Notes: generated from the sequence alone by a model not told the origin. Shown: positions 34,373 to 44,269, numbered from the stretch's first letter. The stretch is 64,000 nt of DNA from Chryseobacterium arachidis (GCF_900129245.1 NZ_FQUT01000005.1:62001-126000); one strand, 5' to 3'. A program made the numbers and translations.

Positions 34373-35062
34373 ATGGGTGGTTATTATCTTATTATTATCA
34401 TATCACTGGCTGTGAGCTGGTATGTCTCATGGAAATTGAAATCGAAATTTGAATATTATTCCAAAGTACACCTTAGAAACGGACTTTCCGGAAAAGAAGT
34501 GGCAGAAAAAATGTTGAGGGATAACGGGATTAATGATGTGCAGGTAATTTCAGTTCCGGGACAGTTAACAGATCATTATAATCCTGAAAATAAAACAGTA
34601 AATCTTTCCGAAGCTGTTTACATGCAGCGTAATGCGGCAGCAGCGGCGGTTGCTGCCCACGAATGCGGCCACGCCGTTCAGCATAAAGTGGGGTATTCTA
34701 TGTTGCAGCTCAGATCGAAATTGGTTCCGGTTGTAAGTATCAGTTCAAATCTGATGCAGTTTGTGATCATGGGAGGTATTCTGGTAATGGCGATGAGTGG
34801 AAATAAATTGATCTTAATGATTGGAGTTATCATGTTTGCTTTAACGACATTATTTGCTTTTATAACGCTTCCTGTGGAATATGATGCGAGTAATCGTGCG
34901 ATGAAGTGGCTGAAAGATACAGGAACCGTCACTTCGGAAGAATTTGTTGGGGTTCAGGACAGTTTAAGATGGGCTGCAAGGACTTATTTAGTAGCAGCAT
35001 TAGGTTCATTAGCACAGCTTCTTTACTTTGTGTCTTTATTAATGGGGGGAAGAAGGGATTAA
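34373..35062 (+). CDS. Membrane zinc metallopeptidase, YugP family
   Basis: The 229-residue protein has an N-terminal membrane helix, then the HECGHAVQH zinc motif (about residues 97-105). Further helices follow (about 118-165 and 195-222), as does LPVEYDASNRAMKWL, a conserved YugP-family stretch with the presumed third ligand Glu. The family (DUF2268/Zn protease 2 type) is membrane-bound with unknown substrates. It is a single gene followed by a terminator. Confidence 0.9.
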   Translation: MGGYYLIIIISLAVSWYVSWKLKSKFEYYSKVHLRNGLSGKEVAEKMLRDNGINDVQVISVPGQLTDHYNPENKTVNLSEAVYMQRNAAAAAVAAHECGHAVQHKVGYSMLQLRSKLVPVVSISSNLMQFVIMGGILVMAMSGNKLILMIGVIMFALTTLFAFITLPVEYDASNRAMKWLKDTGTVTSEEFVGVQDSLRWAARTYLVAALGSLAQLLYFVSLLMGGRRD

Positions 35063-35085
35063 TTTAAATATTTATAAAAATATAT

Positions 35086-35120
35086 GGGCATCTCAGACAG
35101 TAAGTTTGAGATGCTCTTTT
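35086..35120 (+). terminator. Terminator after the YugP-family gene
   Basis: A 10-bp stem (35086-35095 with 35107-35116) with an 11-base loop is followed by TTTT at 35117-35120, 24 bases after the stop. Confidence 0.8.
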
Positions 35121-35148
35121 ATTCTGTTGAAATAGCTTTATCGGTCCG

Positions 35149-36306
35149 ATGGAATTTAATATTTTTGATAGAAATATTACCAAAAATTCCATGCAGGAAA
35201 AAGATGTCTCAAAACAACAAGTTATCTACCTCGTAAAAATGATTGCTTTTTTCTGGCTTATTACCAAGCTGTGGAGTTATAAAACATGGGTTTCTGACAG
35301 ACTTTATCCGGTAATTCCACCTTTGGATATTTTAAAAAATATTCCTGAGTTTTGGCATCAGATTCTATTTGGATTGTCTCTTTTAAGTTTATTGATAATA
35401 ATTTGTTTTAAAGAAAATAGAGGAGTATTAATTACCTTGATTCTGTCAGAGCTTTTAAGTTGCGCATTGGACACTGTGAGGTGGCAGCCGTGGGAATACA
35501 TGTACTTATGTTTTGTACTTATTGTGATCATTAATTTCTATAAGCCTAAAAACATTCTGTTACTAAGCCACCTATTTTTGGTATCCATTTATCTTTTCAG
35601 TGGCATTCACAAAATGAACAGAGGTTTTCTCTCCGAGGTTTGGCTGAATATGGTTCTCGTTAATTTTCTTGGGCTTTCCATGGAATTTATTTTAAAATAC
35701 AAGCTCTTTTTTGCGGGCTTATTCATTCCGATTGTTGAAGTTATTTTGGCAATGTTGCTTCTTGTATCAAAATCAAAAAAAACAATAAGTTACTTTCTGA
35801 TGTTTATGCATTTCACGATTTTGATATTTATCGGTCCGTTTGGCTTGAAATACAATTCTGTGATCTGGCCTTGGAACTTAGCAATGATATTTATTCTCAT
35901 GATTGTTTATTTAAAACCAATCAATTCTTTAGACAAAAAAGTTTTTGTGTATCATTGGTATTGGATGGTTCTGTGGTTTGTGATGCCTCTTTTCAGTTTT
36001 TTTGGCAGTTGGTATCAGTATTTTTCATTCAGCCTGTATTCAGGAAAGGGGAATTGCATGTATATCTGTGTTTCGGATAAAGAAATGGAATTATCACCTT
36101 ATTTTACGCCCGATAAAAATAATTTCTGTACAGGATTGAATTGTATTGATTTACAAAACTGGGCGTTGGAAGAAATTAAGTCAGCGCCCATACCGGAAAT
36201 TGAGATTTACAATAAGATAGGATTATATCTGAAGCATAAATATAAAAGCAGTCACGTGAAAATTATTCTGTACGATCTTCAAAATCAGAAAAGTATAGAG
36301 TTGTAA
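35149..36306 (+). CDS. Multi-pass membrane protein, weakly HTTM-like
   Basis: The 385-residue protein has about eight membrane helices up to residue 285 and a soluble C-terminal part (about 290-385). The stretch IYLFSGIHKMNRGFLSEVW resembles the helix of HTTM/vitamin K-dependent carboxylase-like proteins that contains a Lys (weak, by inspection). An in-frame Met at 35191 (MQEKDVSKQQ) is an alternative start. Function is unknown. It converges on yigZ, with 8 bases between the stops. Confidence 0.6.
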   Translation: MEFNIFDRNITKNSMQEKDVSKQQVIYLVKMIAFFWLITKLWSYKTWVSDRLYPVIPPLDILKNIPEFWHQILFGLSLLSLLIIICFKENRGVLITLILSELLSCALDTVRWQPWEYMYLCFVLIVIINFYKPKNILLLSHLFLVSIYLFSGIHKMNRGFLSEVWLNMVLVNFLGLSMEFILKYKLFFAGLFIPIVEVILAMLLLVSKSKKTISYFLMFMHFTILIFIGPFGLKYNSVIWPWNLAMIFILMIVYLKPINSLDKKVFVYHWYWMVLWFVMPLFSFFGSWYQYFSFSLYSGKGNCMYICVSDKEMELSPYFTPDKNNFCTGLNCIDLQNWALEEIKSAPIPEIEIYNKIGLYLKHKYKSSHVKIILYDLQNQKSIEL

Positions 36307-36314
36307 TTCTAAAC

Positions 36315-36911
36315 TCAGATTTTGAATTGTACAAACTGTAAGTTGGATAAGGATTCCAAAATTTCCTCTTTATGTTTTAATTTTATTTTGGCTGAGATAA
36401 GCGCTTTTTCTTGAGAATCGAAGTTGATGATTTTAGCATCAAATTTTGATAACAGCGTGAAGATCACATTCTGCTGATTAAAATTGAACTGGATTTCAAT
36501 CTCTATTTCCAGTTCTTTAGTGATAATATGAGCCTCTTCCAAAGTCATTTTTGCCGACTCTTTGTACGCTTTTACCAATCCTGAAACGCCTAGTTTTGTC
36601 CCACCATAATACCGGACAGAAATCACCAGAACATTGGTGATCTCGTGAGCCAACAATTGATTATAGATCGGCAACCCGGCACTTCCTGAAGGCTCTCCAT
36701 CGTCATTAGCACGATAATTCTCACCATTTAAGCCCATTCTGAAGGCATAACAATGATGCGTGGCTTTCGGATGTTCGGTACGGATTTTTTCCAAGGTATT
36801 CTTCAGTTCTTCCTCGTTACTCACGGGGAAAGCAAACCCGATAAATTTGCTTCCTTTTTCTTTTAATAAAGTATTTTCTACCGCAGATTCTATCGTCTTA
36901 AAACTGAACAT
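36315..36911 (-). CDS. yigZ: YigZ/IMPACT-family protein
   Basis: The 198-residue protein has the family motifs HCYAFRMG, DDGEPSGSAGLPI and VISVRYYGGTKLGVSGLVKA in the first 120 residues, followed by the smaller C-terminal domain of ferredoxin-like fold. The family relates to eukaryotic IMPACT and has been linked to translation control, but the bacterial role is not settled. Length is typical. Confidence 0.93.
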   Translation of the reverse strand: MFSFKTIESAVENTLLKEKGSKFIGFAFPVSNEEELKNTLEKIRTEHPKATHHCYAFRMGLNGENYRANDDGEPSGSAGLPIYNQLLAHEITNVLVISVRYYGGTKLGVSGLVKAYKESAKMTLEEAHIITKELEIEIEIQFNFNQQNVIFTLLSKFDAKIINFDSQEKALISAKIKLKHKEEILESLSNLQFVQFKI

Positions 36912-36984
36912 ATCTTATAAGGAAACGGATGGTTTGAATTTAGAATTAATTTTTCAAAGTTAAAGCTTTTTAAGAAGATTGCAT

Positions 36985-37011
36985 AAAAAAGAGAACGGTA
37001 AAGTTCTCTTT
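36985..37011 (-). terminator. Terminator downstream of the GG-leader peptide gene
   Basis: A 9-bp perfect stem (36988-36996 with 37003-37011) with a six-base loop. On the minus strand the stem is followed by T residues (complement of the A run at 36985-36990). It lies 139 bases past the peptide's stop codon. Confidence 0.75.
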
Positions 37012-37149
37012 AATTTGATGAGCGAAAAATTTTTGTCAAACAAATTTCTTACATAGCACGACTAAATGATTTTATAAATCGCGCTGAATAATATAAGCCG
37101 TTTGATGCTGTTTTTCTGACTGTATTTTTCAGTCTCTTATTTAAAATTT

Positions 37150-37332
37150 TTAAAGTTCTGGCTGTGGTACGGCGCACATTTGTCCAATTGGTATACACTT
37201 GCCATAGCAGTCGCGGTGGGTATGAGGATTACACGGGCAGACTTTTGTTCCGTCTATAAGGTAATAGCACCCTTGAATTCCTCCATTTACTGATTTCAAT
37301 TCCTTCTTTGTTAATTTTCTTAGATTTTTCAT
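37150..37332 (-). CDS. GG-leader, Cys-rich bacteriocin-like peptide
   Basis: The 60-residue product begins MKNLRKLTKKELKSVNGG, a double-glycine leader of the type cut by C39-peptidase ABC exporters. The 42-residue core contains six Cys (GCYYLIDGTKVCPCNPHTHRD and onward) and several aromatic residues, so three disulfides or other linkages are possible. This leader is common for small orphan peptides in Chryseobacterium. No transporter, maturase or immunity gene is visible beside it. It is flanked by yigZ and ribD and ends at its own terminator. Confidence 0.75.
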   Translation of the reverse strand: MKNLRKLTKKELKSVNGGIQGCYYLIDGTKVCPCNPHTHRDCYGKCIPIGQMCAVPQPEL

Positions 37333-37433
37333 GATATATAATTTTTATTTCATCATGAAGTTAGAATATTAATTTCAAAGTATGGTGAAAAATCATCATT
37401 AATTTATTATGTTAAATTTTGATTATTAGGTGA

Positions 37434-38465
37434 TTAGATTGTTTTTAATCTGAAGAATTTAATACTATTTCCTCTGAATTCTTCGGTTTTGTAAGGTTTA
37501 ATATTGCTTAAAACAGGAGCTTTGGTTCCATTCTCAAGCTTTAGATTTTCATTTTTTATGACGATCGCTTCATCCCAAAGATTTCCATCGATAAATTGTT
37601 GCAGCGTAAATCTCCCGCCTTCAATAATTACTGACTGAATTTGTTCCTTATACAAAGCTTCCATAAGATCTTGCAGTAAATTTTCTTTATTAATTTTAAT
37701 AAAATGAATATTATCCTTAACTTCTTCTTTTACAGAATTGATCACAATCGTTTTTGCCTCTTTATTGAAAATGCTGAAATCCTGCGGAACTTTCAGATCA
37801 AAATCAATTAAAATTCTTACAGGATTTTCACCGATTACATTTCTCACTGTCAAACTCGGATTATCATTCAACGCAGTTTGTGTTCCGATTAAAATGGCGT
37901 GTTCATCGGCTCTTAATTGATGCACAAACTGGTTCACTAAAGAATTTGAAATCGAAGTCGGTTTGAAATCTTTATCTAAAAATCCATCGCCTGATTCTGC
38001 CCATTTCAGAATAATGTAAGGCCTTTTCTTTTCATGATAGGTAAAAAATCTTTTGTTTAACTCAATACATTCTTCTTCCAAAACTCCTGAAACCGCTTCA
38101 ATTCCTGCATCCTGAATTATTTTTTTACCTTTTCCGTTCACTTTATCATGTGAATCCATTGCGCCGATCACTACTTTTTTGAACCCCAATTCTTTAATTT
38201 TCAATGCGCATGGCGGAGTTTTTCCGTAATGGGCACAAGGCTCCAAAGAAACATAGATCATAGATTCAGGAATCAAAGACTTGTCCTTAACAGAATTTAT
38301 GGCGTTGATTTCCGCATGAGGTTCTCCGGCTTTGTGATGATAGCCTTCGCCAATAATTTTGCCATTGTGAACGATTACGCTTCCCACCAAAGGATTGGGA
38401 TAGGTTTTACCAATGGCTTTCTGCGCCAGTTCAATGCATCTTTTTATATAAAATTCGTCTTGCAT
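37434..38465 (-). CDS. ribD: Riboflavin biosynthesis deaminase/reductase RibD
   Basis: The 343-residue bifunctional enzyme has the N-terminal deaminase with HAEINAI and PCAHYGKTPPC (zinc ligands His, Cys, Cys) and a C-terminal reductase (WAESGDGFLD, ILIGTQTALNDNPSLTVR, VIIEGG). It converts the pyrimidine from GTP into the ribityl precursor of riboflavin. The start at 38465 (MQDEFYIKRC) matches the family and is preferred to the upstream in-frame Met at 38489. Normal length. Confidence 0.94.
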   Translation of the reverse strand: MQDEFYIKRCIELAQKAIGKTYPNPLVGSVIVHNGKIIGEGYHHKAGEPHAEINAINSVKDKSLIPESMIYVSLEPCAHYGKTPPCALKIKELGFKKVVIGAMDSHDKVNGKGKKIIQDAGIEAVSGVLEEECIELNKRFFTYHEKKRPYIILKWAESGDGFLDKDFKPTSISNSLVNQFVHQLRADEHAILIGTQTALNDNPSLTVRNVIGENPVRILIDFDLKVPQDFSIFNKEAKTIVINSVKEEVKDNIHFIKINKENLLQDLMEALYKEQIQSVIIEGGRFTLQQFIDGNLWDEAIVIKNENLKLENGTKAPVLSNIKPYKTEEFRGNSIKFFRLKTI

Positions 38466-38526
38466 ACTGAATGAAAAAAGCGAAGTCAAATTGCTTTGCT
38501 CCGCCTTTTTAGATTTTAAAATTATT

Positions 38527-40332
38527 TTATTCTCCAGCGATGATGCTGTGAAGATTTTGTTTTAAAGTTTCCAAATGAGCTTTTTTCTCGTCGATAGAAT
38601 CGAAAGTATCTTTCAACAATAGATTTTCTCTGGATGGGTTTTTGAAGAATGCCAAATTGTTTTCCAATTTCACGATTTCAGCCTCGAGATCAGAGATCTG
38701 GCTCTTTATTTTTCTTGCCTTGTCTGTTAATTGATTTTCAGATAAACCTTCTTCCTTAAGCTCTAACTCATTAATTTTGTTTAATTTCAATTTTTCTCTC
38801 AACGTTTTGTTGAATTCTGTATTGATTGAAATTTTATCTCTCGGAACTTTCCCAATGTTGTTCCATGCTGTTTTTATCGCTTCAATTCTTTCGATGCTTC
38901 CTTCCTCATTGCTGATGGTTTTGAGTTCTTCAAGAATTGCTTTTTTATTCTTGTAATTTTCTTTCCAGTTGTCAGTCGAAGCATTACTTTTTTCTCTGTA
39001 ATTGTTGAAGAAAGCGTTGCAGGCATCACGGAATTCATCCCAGATTTTATTCGTCATGCTCTTGGGAACATGCCCGATTTTCTTCCAGTCTTCCTGAAGT
39101 TTTTTGAACAACGGAACAGCGATATCCCATTCTTCATTATTGGCATTGTCTTTTGCAGTTTGGATTAATTTTAATTTCTCCTCCAAATTCGCCTGCTGAG
39201 AGCCTTTTAAAGATTTGTAATAGGTATTTTTTGTGGTGTTGAAACCTCTTAAAATAGTTTTAAACTCATTCCAGTTCTGGTTCGAAAGTTTTCTCGGAAC
39301 ACTTCCTGTTTTCAAAAATTCAGAACGGAGATCTTCAACTCTTCGGATTGAGTTTTGCCAGTAATTGTGATTAGGATTTTCTACGGGCTCAGAAAGTTTC
39401 TTGATTTCAGCAATGATCTGATTTTTCTTTTCAAGATTTTCGTTTTGCTCCGTTTCAATGGCTGCAGAAAGCTCAGATTTTCTTTCGTGGATTTTGTTGG
39501 AGATTTCTTTGAATTCTTCCCACGTTTTTTCACGGAATTCCTCAGCAACGGGCTCCGCTTCTTCTTTCCAAAGTTTATGGAGATACTGTAGCTCGTTTAA
39601 TGCTTTCTGAATAACCGGCTCATGTTCAAGCTGTTTCGCACGTTCGATGATGTGCTGTCTTTTCTCCAGATTATGGCTGTATTCCTGCTCCAAAAATTCT
39701 TTATTTAAATCCAGCATCTGATAAAACTGATTCAAGTGGTGGAAATAATTATTATTAAGAATCTTGAATTCTGATTTTGCAACCTGACCTGCCTTAGACC
39801 AATCTTCCTTAATTTCTCTGATAGATTTGAAAAGGTTTATTCCCGGTTCTGAGGTGGTATAAAGATGTTTCAGCCTTTCGATGATACTTTGGCGGTATTC
39901 CAGATTTTTTTTCTGTTCTTCTTCCTGTCCTTTTTGGTAAGAATCATGCTTTTCTCTGAAAATATTCACCAAAGCTGAAAATTTTGCCTGAGAAGGGTGT
40001 TCATAACTAAAGTTTTCAGGAGCATTTCCGGCTTCTACATATTCATGCTTTTTGTCTTCCACTTCATCATGGATGTAATGACTTGCTTTTTCTTTGAGTT
40101 GATTGAATTTTTTGAAATCTTCACCTGCATTCGTCGCATTGATGATTTTTTCCATTTCTTTTAATGCATCGGCAAGAGAAATTTCTACTTCTTCGTGCTC
40201 TTCTTCATGTTCCGTCTCTTCATTATGGATGTGTTCATCGTTAGATACGACATTTTCTGATGTCTCTTCCTGAGGTACTTCGTTAGGGTTTTTGTTTTCC
40301 TCGTTTTCAGAAAGGTTGTTTTCTGTAATCAT
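38527..40332 (-). CDS. DUF349-domain coiled-coil protein
   Basis: The 601-residue protein starts with a very acidic tail (residues 1-60) and then has several repeats of about 70 residues with the pattern W-x-x-I/A-G-x-V-P-R/K (for example WKKIGHVPKSMTNKIWDEFR and WNNIGKVPRDKI), the DUF349 repeats. Long charged helices predict coiled coils. The family is widespread in Bacteroidota; its role is unknown. It lies between ribD and aroE on the same strand, with gaps of 61 and 76 bases. Confidence 0.9.
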   Translation of the reverse strand: MITENNLSENEENKNPNEVPQEETSENVVSNDEHIHNEETEHEEEHEEVEISLADALKEMEKIINATNAGEDFKKFNQLKEKASHYIHDEVEDKKHEYVEAGNAPENFSYEHPSQAKFSALVNIFREKHDSYQKGQEEEQKKNLEYRQSIIERLKHLYTTSEPGINLFKSIREIKEDWSKAGQVAKSEFKILNNNYFHHLNQFYQMLDLNKEFLEQEYSHNLEKRQHIIERAKQLEHEPVIQKALNELQYLHKLWKEEAEPVAEEFREKTWEEFKEISNKIHERKSELSAAIETEQNENLEKKNQIIAEIKKLSEPVENPNHNYWQNSIRRVEDLRSEFLKTGSVPRKLSNQNWNEFKTILRGFNTTKNTYYKSLKGSQQANLEEKLKLIQTAKDNANNEEWDIAVPLFKKLQEDWKKIGHVPKSMTNKIWDEFRDACNAFFNNYREKSNASTDNWKENYKNKKAILEELKTISNEEGSIERIEAIKTAWNNIGKVPRDKISINTEFNKTLREKLKLNKINELELKEEGLSENQLTDKARKIKSQISDLEAEIVKLENNLAFFKNPSRENLLLKDTFDSIDEKKAHLETLKQNLHSIIAGE

Positions 40333-40408
40333 AGCAAATCGTTTATGTGAGTGGCATTAATATCCTCTAAATATATAGCTAAAAAGCTAAATATAGTACT
40401 AATTTATG

Positions 40409-41146
40409 TTATTTTTTTTGAAAGTTCCAAATTTCCCAAGCTTTTTCTGCTTGTTGTTCAAGCATATAATATCCATTCACTGTTTTTGCCCCTTTTTCGG
40501 AAGCATTAATGATGAATTGCGTGTAGTTGGGATTGTAAATTAAATCTATAATTAAATGATCTTTAGAAATCCCATCGAAAGGAAAATGCAGGCAGTCTTC
40601 CACATTCGGGAAAGTTCCGACCGGCGTACATTGAATGATCAATTTATGGTTTTCTACAGTTTCTTTATCTAAGTTTTCGTAATTGATTTCTGTAGTTCTG
40701 GAAACTGTAACGGATGGAATCTCATGTTTGTCTAAAACATATTTTACTGCTTTTGCAGCACCTCCGTTCCCTAAAATGATCGCAGAATCGTGATGCGTTT
40801 TTTTGTGCAGAAGCAGTGTTTTTTCAAACCCGAAAGCATCTGTATTGTAGCCTCTTTTCTTTCCGTTTTCAATTAAAACACAGTTTACGGCACCAATTTT
40901 TTCTGCTTCATCACTTAATTCATCCAAATAATCGATGATTTTTTCTTTGTAAGGAATTGTTACATTAAAACCCAGGAGTTCCGGAGTAGAAAAAAGGTTT
41001 TCAACTTCATTGATTTCCTTTAAATCAAAAATGTTGTAAGAATATCCCTTCAACATCAGTTTCTGAAATTTATCTTCAAAGTATTTTTTCGAAAAGGAAT
41101 AGGAAATGTTTCTTCCGATTAAGCCTAATTTTTTATTGGAATCCAT
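40409..41146 (-). CDS. aroE: Shikimate dehydrogenase
   Basis: The 245-residue enzyme has the substrate-binding start (GLIGRNISYSFSKKYFED), the GFNVTIPYKEKI loop with the catalytic Lys, the NADP-binding NGGAAKAVKYVL and the C-terminal GYYMLEQQAEKAWEIW. It reduces 3-dehydroshikimate in the aromatic amino acid pathway. Length is slightly short but normal for Bacteroidota. Confidence 0.94.
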   Translation of the reverse strand: MDSNKKLGLIGRNISYSFSKKYFEDKFQKLMLKGYSYNIFDLKEINEVENLFSTPELLGFNVTIPYKEKIIDYLDELSDEAEKIGAVNCVLIENGKKRGYNTDAFGFEKTLLLHKKTHHDSAIILGNGGAAKAVKYVLDKHEIPSVTVSRTTEINYENLDKETVENHKLIIQCTPVGTFPNVEDCLHFPFDGISKDHLIIDLIYNPNYTQFIINASEKGAKTVNGYYMLEQQAEKAWEIWNFQKK

Positions 41147-41158
41147 AGTATAAAAATA

Positions 41159-41186
41159 AAAAAAAGACCGGACAAAACCGGTCTTT
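41159..41186 (-). terminator. Terminator after the endonuclease gene
   Basis: A 9-bp perfect stem (41163-41171 with 41178-41186, aaagaccgg/ccggtcttt) with a six-base loop. The minus strand then runs into T residues. It lies 23 bases after the stop of the endonuclease gene. Confidence 0.88.
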
Positions 41187-41208
41187 CGTATAAAATATTT
41201 TTTAAGTT

Positions 41209-43011
41209 TTAGTCTACAATAAATTTAGTAGAGAAAGCATCTGTTTTCAAGATGTAATTTCCTTTTACTAAACCTTTAAGGTTGATTTTGTTAGAATTTT
41301 TAAAAGGATTTTCAATCGTTTCAATCAGCTTTCCTGAGAAATCGTAGATCTGAGCCTTTGAAATTTTGCTTAAGTTTTCACCTTTTACAAATAATTCGTT
41401 GTTCTTCACAGGATTTGGATAGACCGTGAATCCTGTTTTTTCTTTTGAAGTTTCTGTTGTTGCCAGAGCTCCTGCATAGCAAGTCCAGCTTAGGTCGTCA
41501 ATAGAAATTCTTTTTCCGCCTAATGGAGAGAGTAGGCTAATAACAATATTACCAGAAATATTTAAATTACTGATGGTGGTTGTTATGTTTGTCGTATTAA
41601 AAGGAATAGTCCCGACATTATTTCCATTAATTTGTAGAGTCAGATTTCCTGCTGTATCGGAAAATGGTAATTTTGTAGTAACCGTTAAGCTGCCAATTCC
41701 TCCTGAAATTGTAGAGCTTGTAAGGCTTCCGTTTCGGATGTTAATGGCTTTACCATTTATTGTTTGATCAATTCTGGCATCCGTTGCCGTCCATGTTATA
41801 CTGTTATTAGTCCAAGTTCTTGTATCGTAAGCAGGAGTAGTTGGTGACGTTGGAATAGTTGAGAAATCTTCAGCACCACAACTTCCGCCAACAGGTCCGT
41901 CAAGTGTTGTTTCTACTGCATTGTTACTTTGTGGAGATGGGTTTCCGGCAGCATCTTTAGCGATGACATAGAAGGTATATGTTGTAAGAGGTGATAACCC
42001 GTTAACAGTCGTTGAAGTGCCTGTAACAGTAGCTTTTAAGATTCCGTTAGCGTAAACTTCATAAGCTGTTACCCCAATATTATCTGTAGCGGCGGTCCAG
42101 CTTACAGCAATAGAATTGGAAGTAGGGTTGTTTGCCACAAGGTTTGTAGGAGCCGTTGGTGCCTGTGTATCAATAACCGGAGTTCCCCAGATTTGGTTAA
42201 CATACTCAGGATGATCGATGTATGGATTTCTGTTGCCCTGGTAAGTATAAGTCGCATTATTTCTTCTAACTTCAGCAGGAGAAACAGGATCTTGTAAATG
42301 CCATATAAGAAGCTGGTCGAGTTCCCAATTCTGTAGGCCAGGAAATGCTGATGTTCCTAACATATTTCCTGTACCATTTGCTGAAGTGAAAGTCTCTAAT
42401 TGAGTTTCATATCTGGTAACAAAATAGAAAATCATTCTAGCAACATCACCTTTGAATGCATCAATAGGTTCGAAAACAGTACCTGTAAATCCTGGGGATG
42501 CAGATGTACCTCTTTTAGATCCATTTAGAGAAGTGTAATTTGCTGATCCAACTTTTCCATAAGGGAGGCTTCCTCTTTCGTTATTTACTTTTCCGTCAGT
42601 TGCTCTTACGAAATGAGCATCACCTCTCATAGGTAAGCCTTGGTTGAAAAGGCTTTGAGGTACTATATGCTCTCTGTTATAGCAGTCTCCTTCCTGTGAA
42701 TAGCTACTACCGCACTGGTTGGTTCCATAAGTGAAATTATAAGGGTCGGCCCCGATAGGATTTTCAGAATAAATATCTAAAATGCTACCATCATTTTCAT
42801 AATCATAATCACGATCAGTTGTTTGGTAGGCTGTCCAGAGATTGTTATAGCTAAGTCCTGGAGTATGTCCTGTGGTAATGATTTGATTTAAAGCAGTTTT
42901 AAGGTTGAAACCTGTAAGACCGGCTGCAGCATTGTAATAACCGGCAGGTGCTTGCGCAAATGCATTAAAAAATGCAAATAGAAGCAAAAAAGGGAATAGA
43001 GTACGTTTCAT
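41209..43011 (-). CDS. Secreted endonuclease I family nuclease with T9SS tail
   Basis: The 600-residue protein has a signal peptide (MKRTLFPFLLLFAFFNAFAQ). A catalytic domain in residues 25-270 contains CYNREHIVPQSLF, the metal-binding N-R-E-H motif of the endonuclease I/NucM family. A fibronectin type III domain (about 283-366) and a jelly-roll-like domain follow. The C-terminal tail (about 525-600: FTVYPNPVKNNELFVKG ... GNYILKTDAFSTKFIVD) is a type A sorting domain for secretion by the type IX system. It likely degrades extracellular DNA or RNA. Confidence 0.92.
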   Translation of the reverse strand: MKRTLFPFLLLFAFFNAFAQAPAGYYNAAAGLTGFNLKTALNQIITTGHTPGLSYNNLWTAYQTTDRDYDYENDGSILDIYSENPIGADPYNFTYGTNQCGSSYSQEGDCYNREHIVPQSLFNQGLPMRGDAHFVRATDGKVNNERGSLPYGKVGSANYTSLNGSKRGTSASPGFTGTVFEPIDAFKGDVARMIFYFVTRYETQLETFTSANGTGNMLGTSAFPGLQNWELDQLLIWHLQDPVSPAEVRRNNATYTYQGNRNPYIDHPEYVNQIWGTPVIDTQAPTAPTNLVANNPTSNSIAVSWTAATDNIGVTAYEVYANGILKATVTGTSTTVNGLSPLTTYTFYVIAKDAAGNPSPQSNNAVETTLDGPVGGSCGAEDFSTIPTSPTTPAYDTRTWTNNSITWTATDARIDQTINGKAINIRNGSLTSSTISGGIGSLTVTTKLPFSDTAGNLTLQINGNNVGTIPFNTTNITTTISNLNISGNIVISLLSPLGGKRISIDDLSWTCYAGALATTETSKEKTGFTVYPNPVKNNELFVKGENLSKISKAQIYDFSGKLIETIENPFKNSNKINLKGLVKGNYILKTDAFSTKFIVD

Positions 43012-43060
43012 TTTTTAAAAATTGGGGCGTAAAGGTACGAAAAAATGAACGGGTATTGTA

Positions 43061-44266
43061 TTAACTTTTAGTAATGTAGTCTTTGCCGATTTTAGAAAAA
43101 GCCCAAGAAATACCGAAGCCGAAAAGGGATGCCGTTACGGCAACAATTAAATAATTTTTTTCAACAATCTTTACAGGAAAAGGCAGAATTTCATTGGCTT
43201 TAAAGAATTCTGTATACTGCTGGAAATAGCAAAGCCCTGTTCCCAATATCAAACCTGAGATTATACCTAAAGTAACAATAAGAATTCCGGTATAAAAATA
43301 AATCTGTCTTAAATGACTCAGGGGTAATCCTAAAGAAATCAAAGATTTTGCCTGTTCTTTTTTATCTAACTGTAAGATAATGATGGCTCCTGCAAGATTA
43401 AATGTAGTGATGAAAATAACCAGAGCAAAAATTAAATAAATAAATAATTTTTCGGTATTGATCATTTTCCAGAACGCTGCATTTTCTTCTTCTTTGGTTT
43501 TTATTTCAATGTTTTTTCCTAAAGATGAAAGAAGTTGCTGTTTTACGCTGTCTGTATTACTTGGATCCTTAAGCTTAACAACGATTTGATAAGCTGAATG
43601 TTCAGGAAGATTTAGAAGCTCTTCCGTAAGCTCTATCGGAGATATAATATAATTGTTTAACTGGTCTTTTCCTCCAAAAATCCCCGTTACCAATATATCC
43701 TTTTTATTGTAAATATCTTCTTCTTTATTAATAATCCCGGTTCCCGGCTTAGGCATAAAAACCGTTGCGTAATCAGAATTAGAAGGTACAGGAATAGCCA
43801 ATCTGTTATTCAAAGAGTTCTCCATTAAAACTTCATTAGAATATTTGAAGCTGGGATAAACACCGTAGAAAACATCTTTATTAATAGGATTTACTTTGAT
43901 ATACGCGGAATCTACACCTCTCAGATAAGCAATATCACCCTTTCCATTGTAATTGATGTATACTTTTTCCTCAATTACTCTTGAAAAGCTGCTGATTTCA
44001 TTATTACTTTTTAAAATTCTATTGATTTTATCAAAGTCTTTCAAAGTTTTCCCGGAAGTACTTTTAATCGTAAGATCCGCATGGAGATTAGAAATCAGAT
44101 CTTTATTAAGATCCTCAAGCCCCGAAAAAACTGAAATAATCACAAACATTGCAGTAACGGCAACCGTCATCGCTCCTACAGCCAGCCACGTAATAAATGT
44201 AACAGCAGTACTCCCTTTTTTAGCCAAAAGGTATCTCGATGCGATATAAAATGCAATGTTTTTCAA
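43061..44266 (-). CDS. LolC/LolE-type ABC transporter permease
   Basis: The 401-residue protein starts with a basic N-terminus and a first membrane helix, then a large periplasmic domain (about 45-260), then three helices (about 272-297, 320-345 and 365-392). This is the FtsX-like layout of LolC/LolE subunits. The N-terminal RYLLAKKGSTAVTFITWLAV motif is typical. A role in releasing lipoproteins from the inner membrane is likely but the ATPase gene is not in the window. It follows rbfA by 3 bases. Confidence 0.85.
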   Translation of the reverse strand: MKNIAFYIASRYLLAKKGSTAVTFITWLAVGAMTVAVTAMFVIISVFSGLEDLNKDLISNLHADLTIKSTSGKTLKDFDKINRILKSNNEISSFSRVIEEKVYINYNGKGDIAYLRGVDSAYIKVNPINKDVFYGVYPSFKYSNEVLMENSLNNRLAIPVPSNSDYATVFMPKPGTGIINKEEDIYNKKDILVTGIFGGKDQLNNYIISPIELTEELLNLPEHSAYQIVVKLKDPSNTDSVKQQLLSSLGKNIEIKTKEEENAAFWKMINTEKLFIYLIFALVIFITTFNLAGAIIILQLDKKEQAKSLISLGLPLSHLRQIYFYTGILIVTLGIISGLILGTGLCYFQQYTEFFKANEILPFPVKIVEKNYLIVAVTASLFGFGISWAFSKIGKDYITKS

Positions 44267-44269
44267 AAG

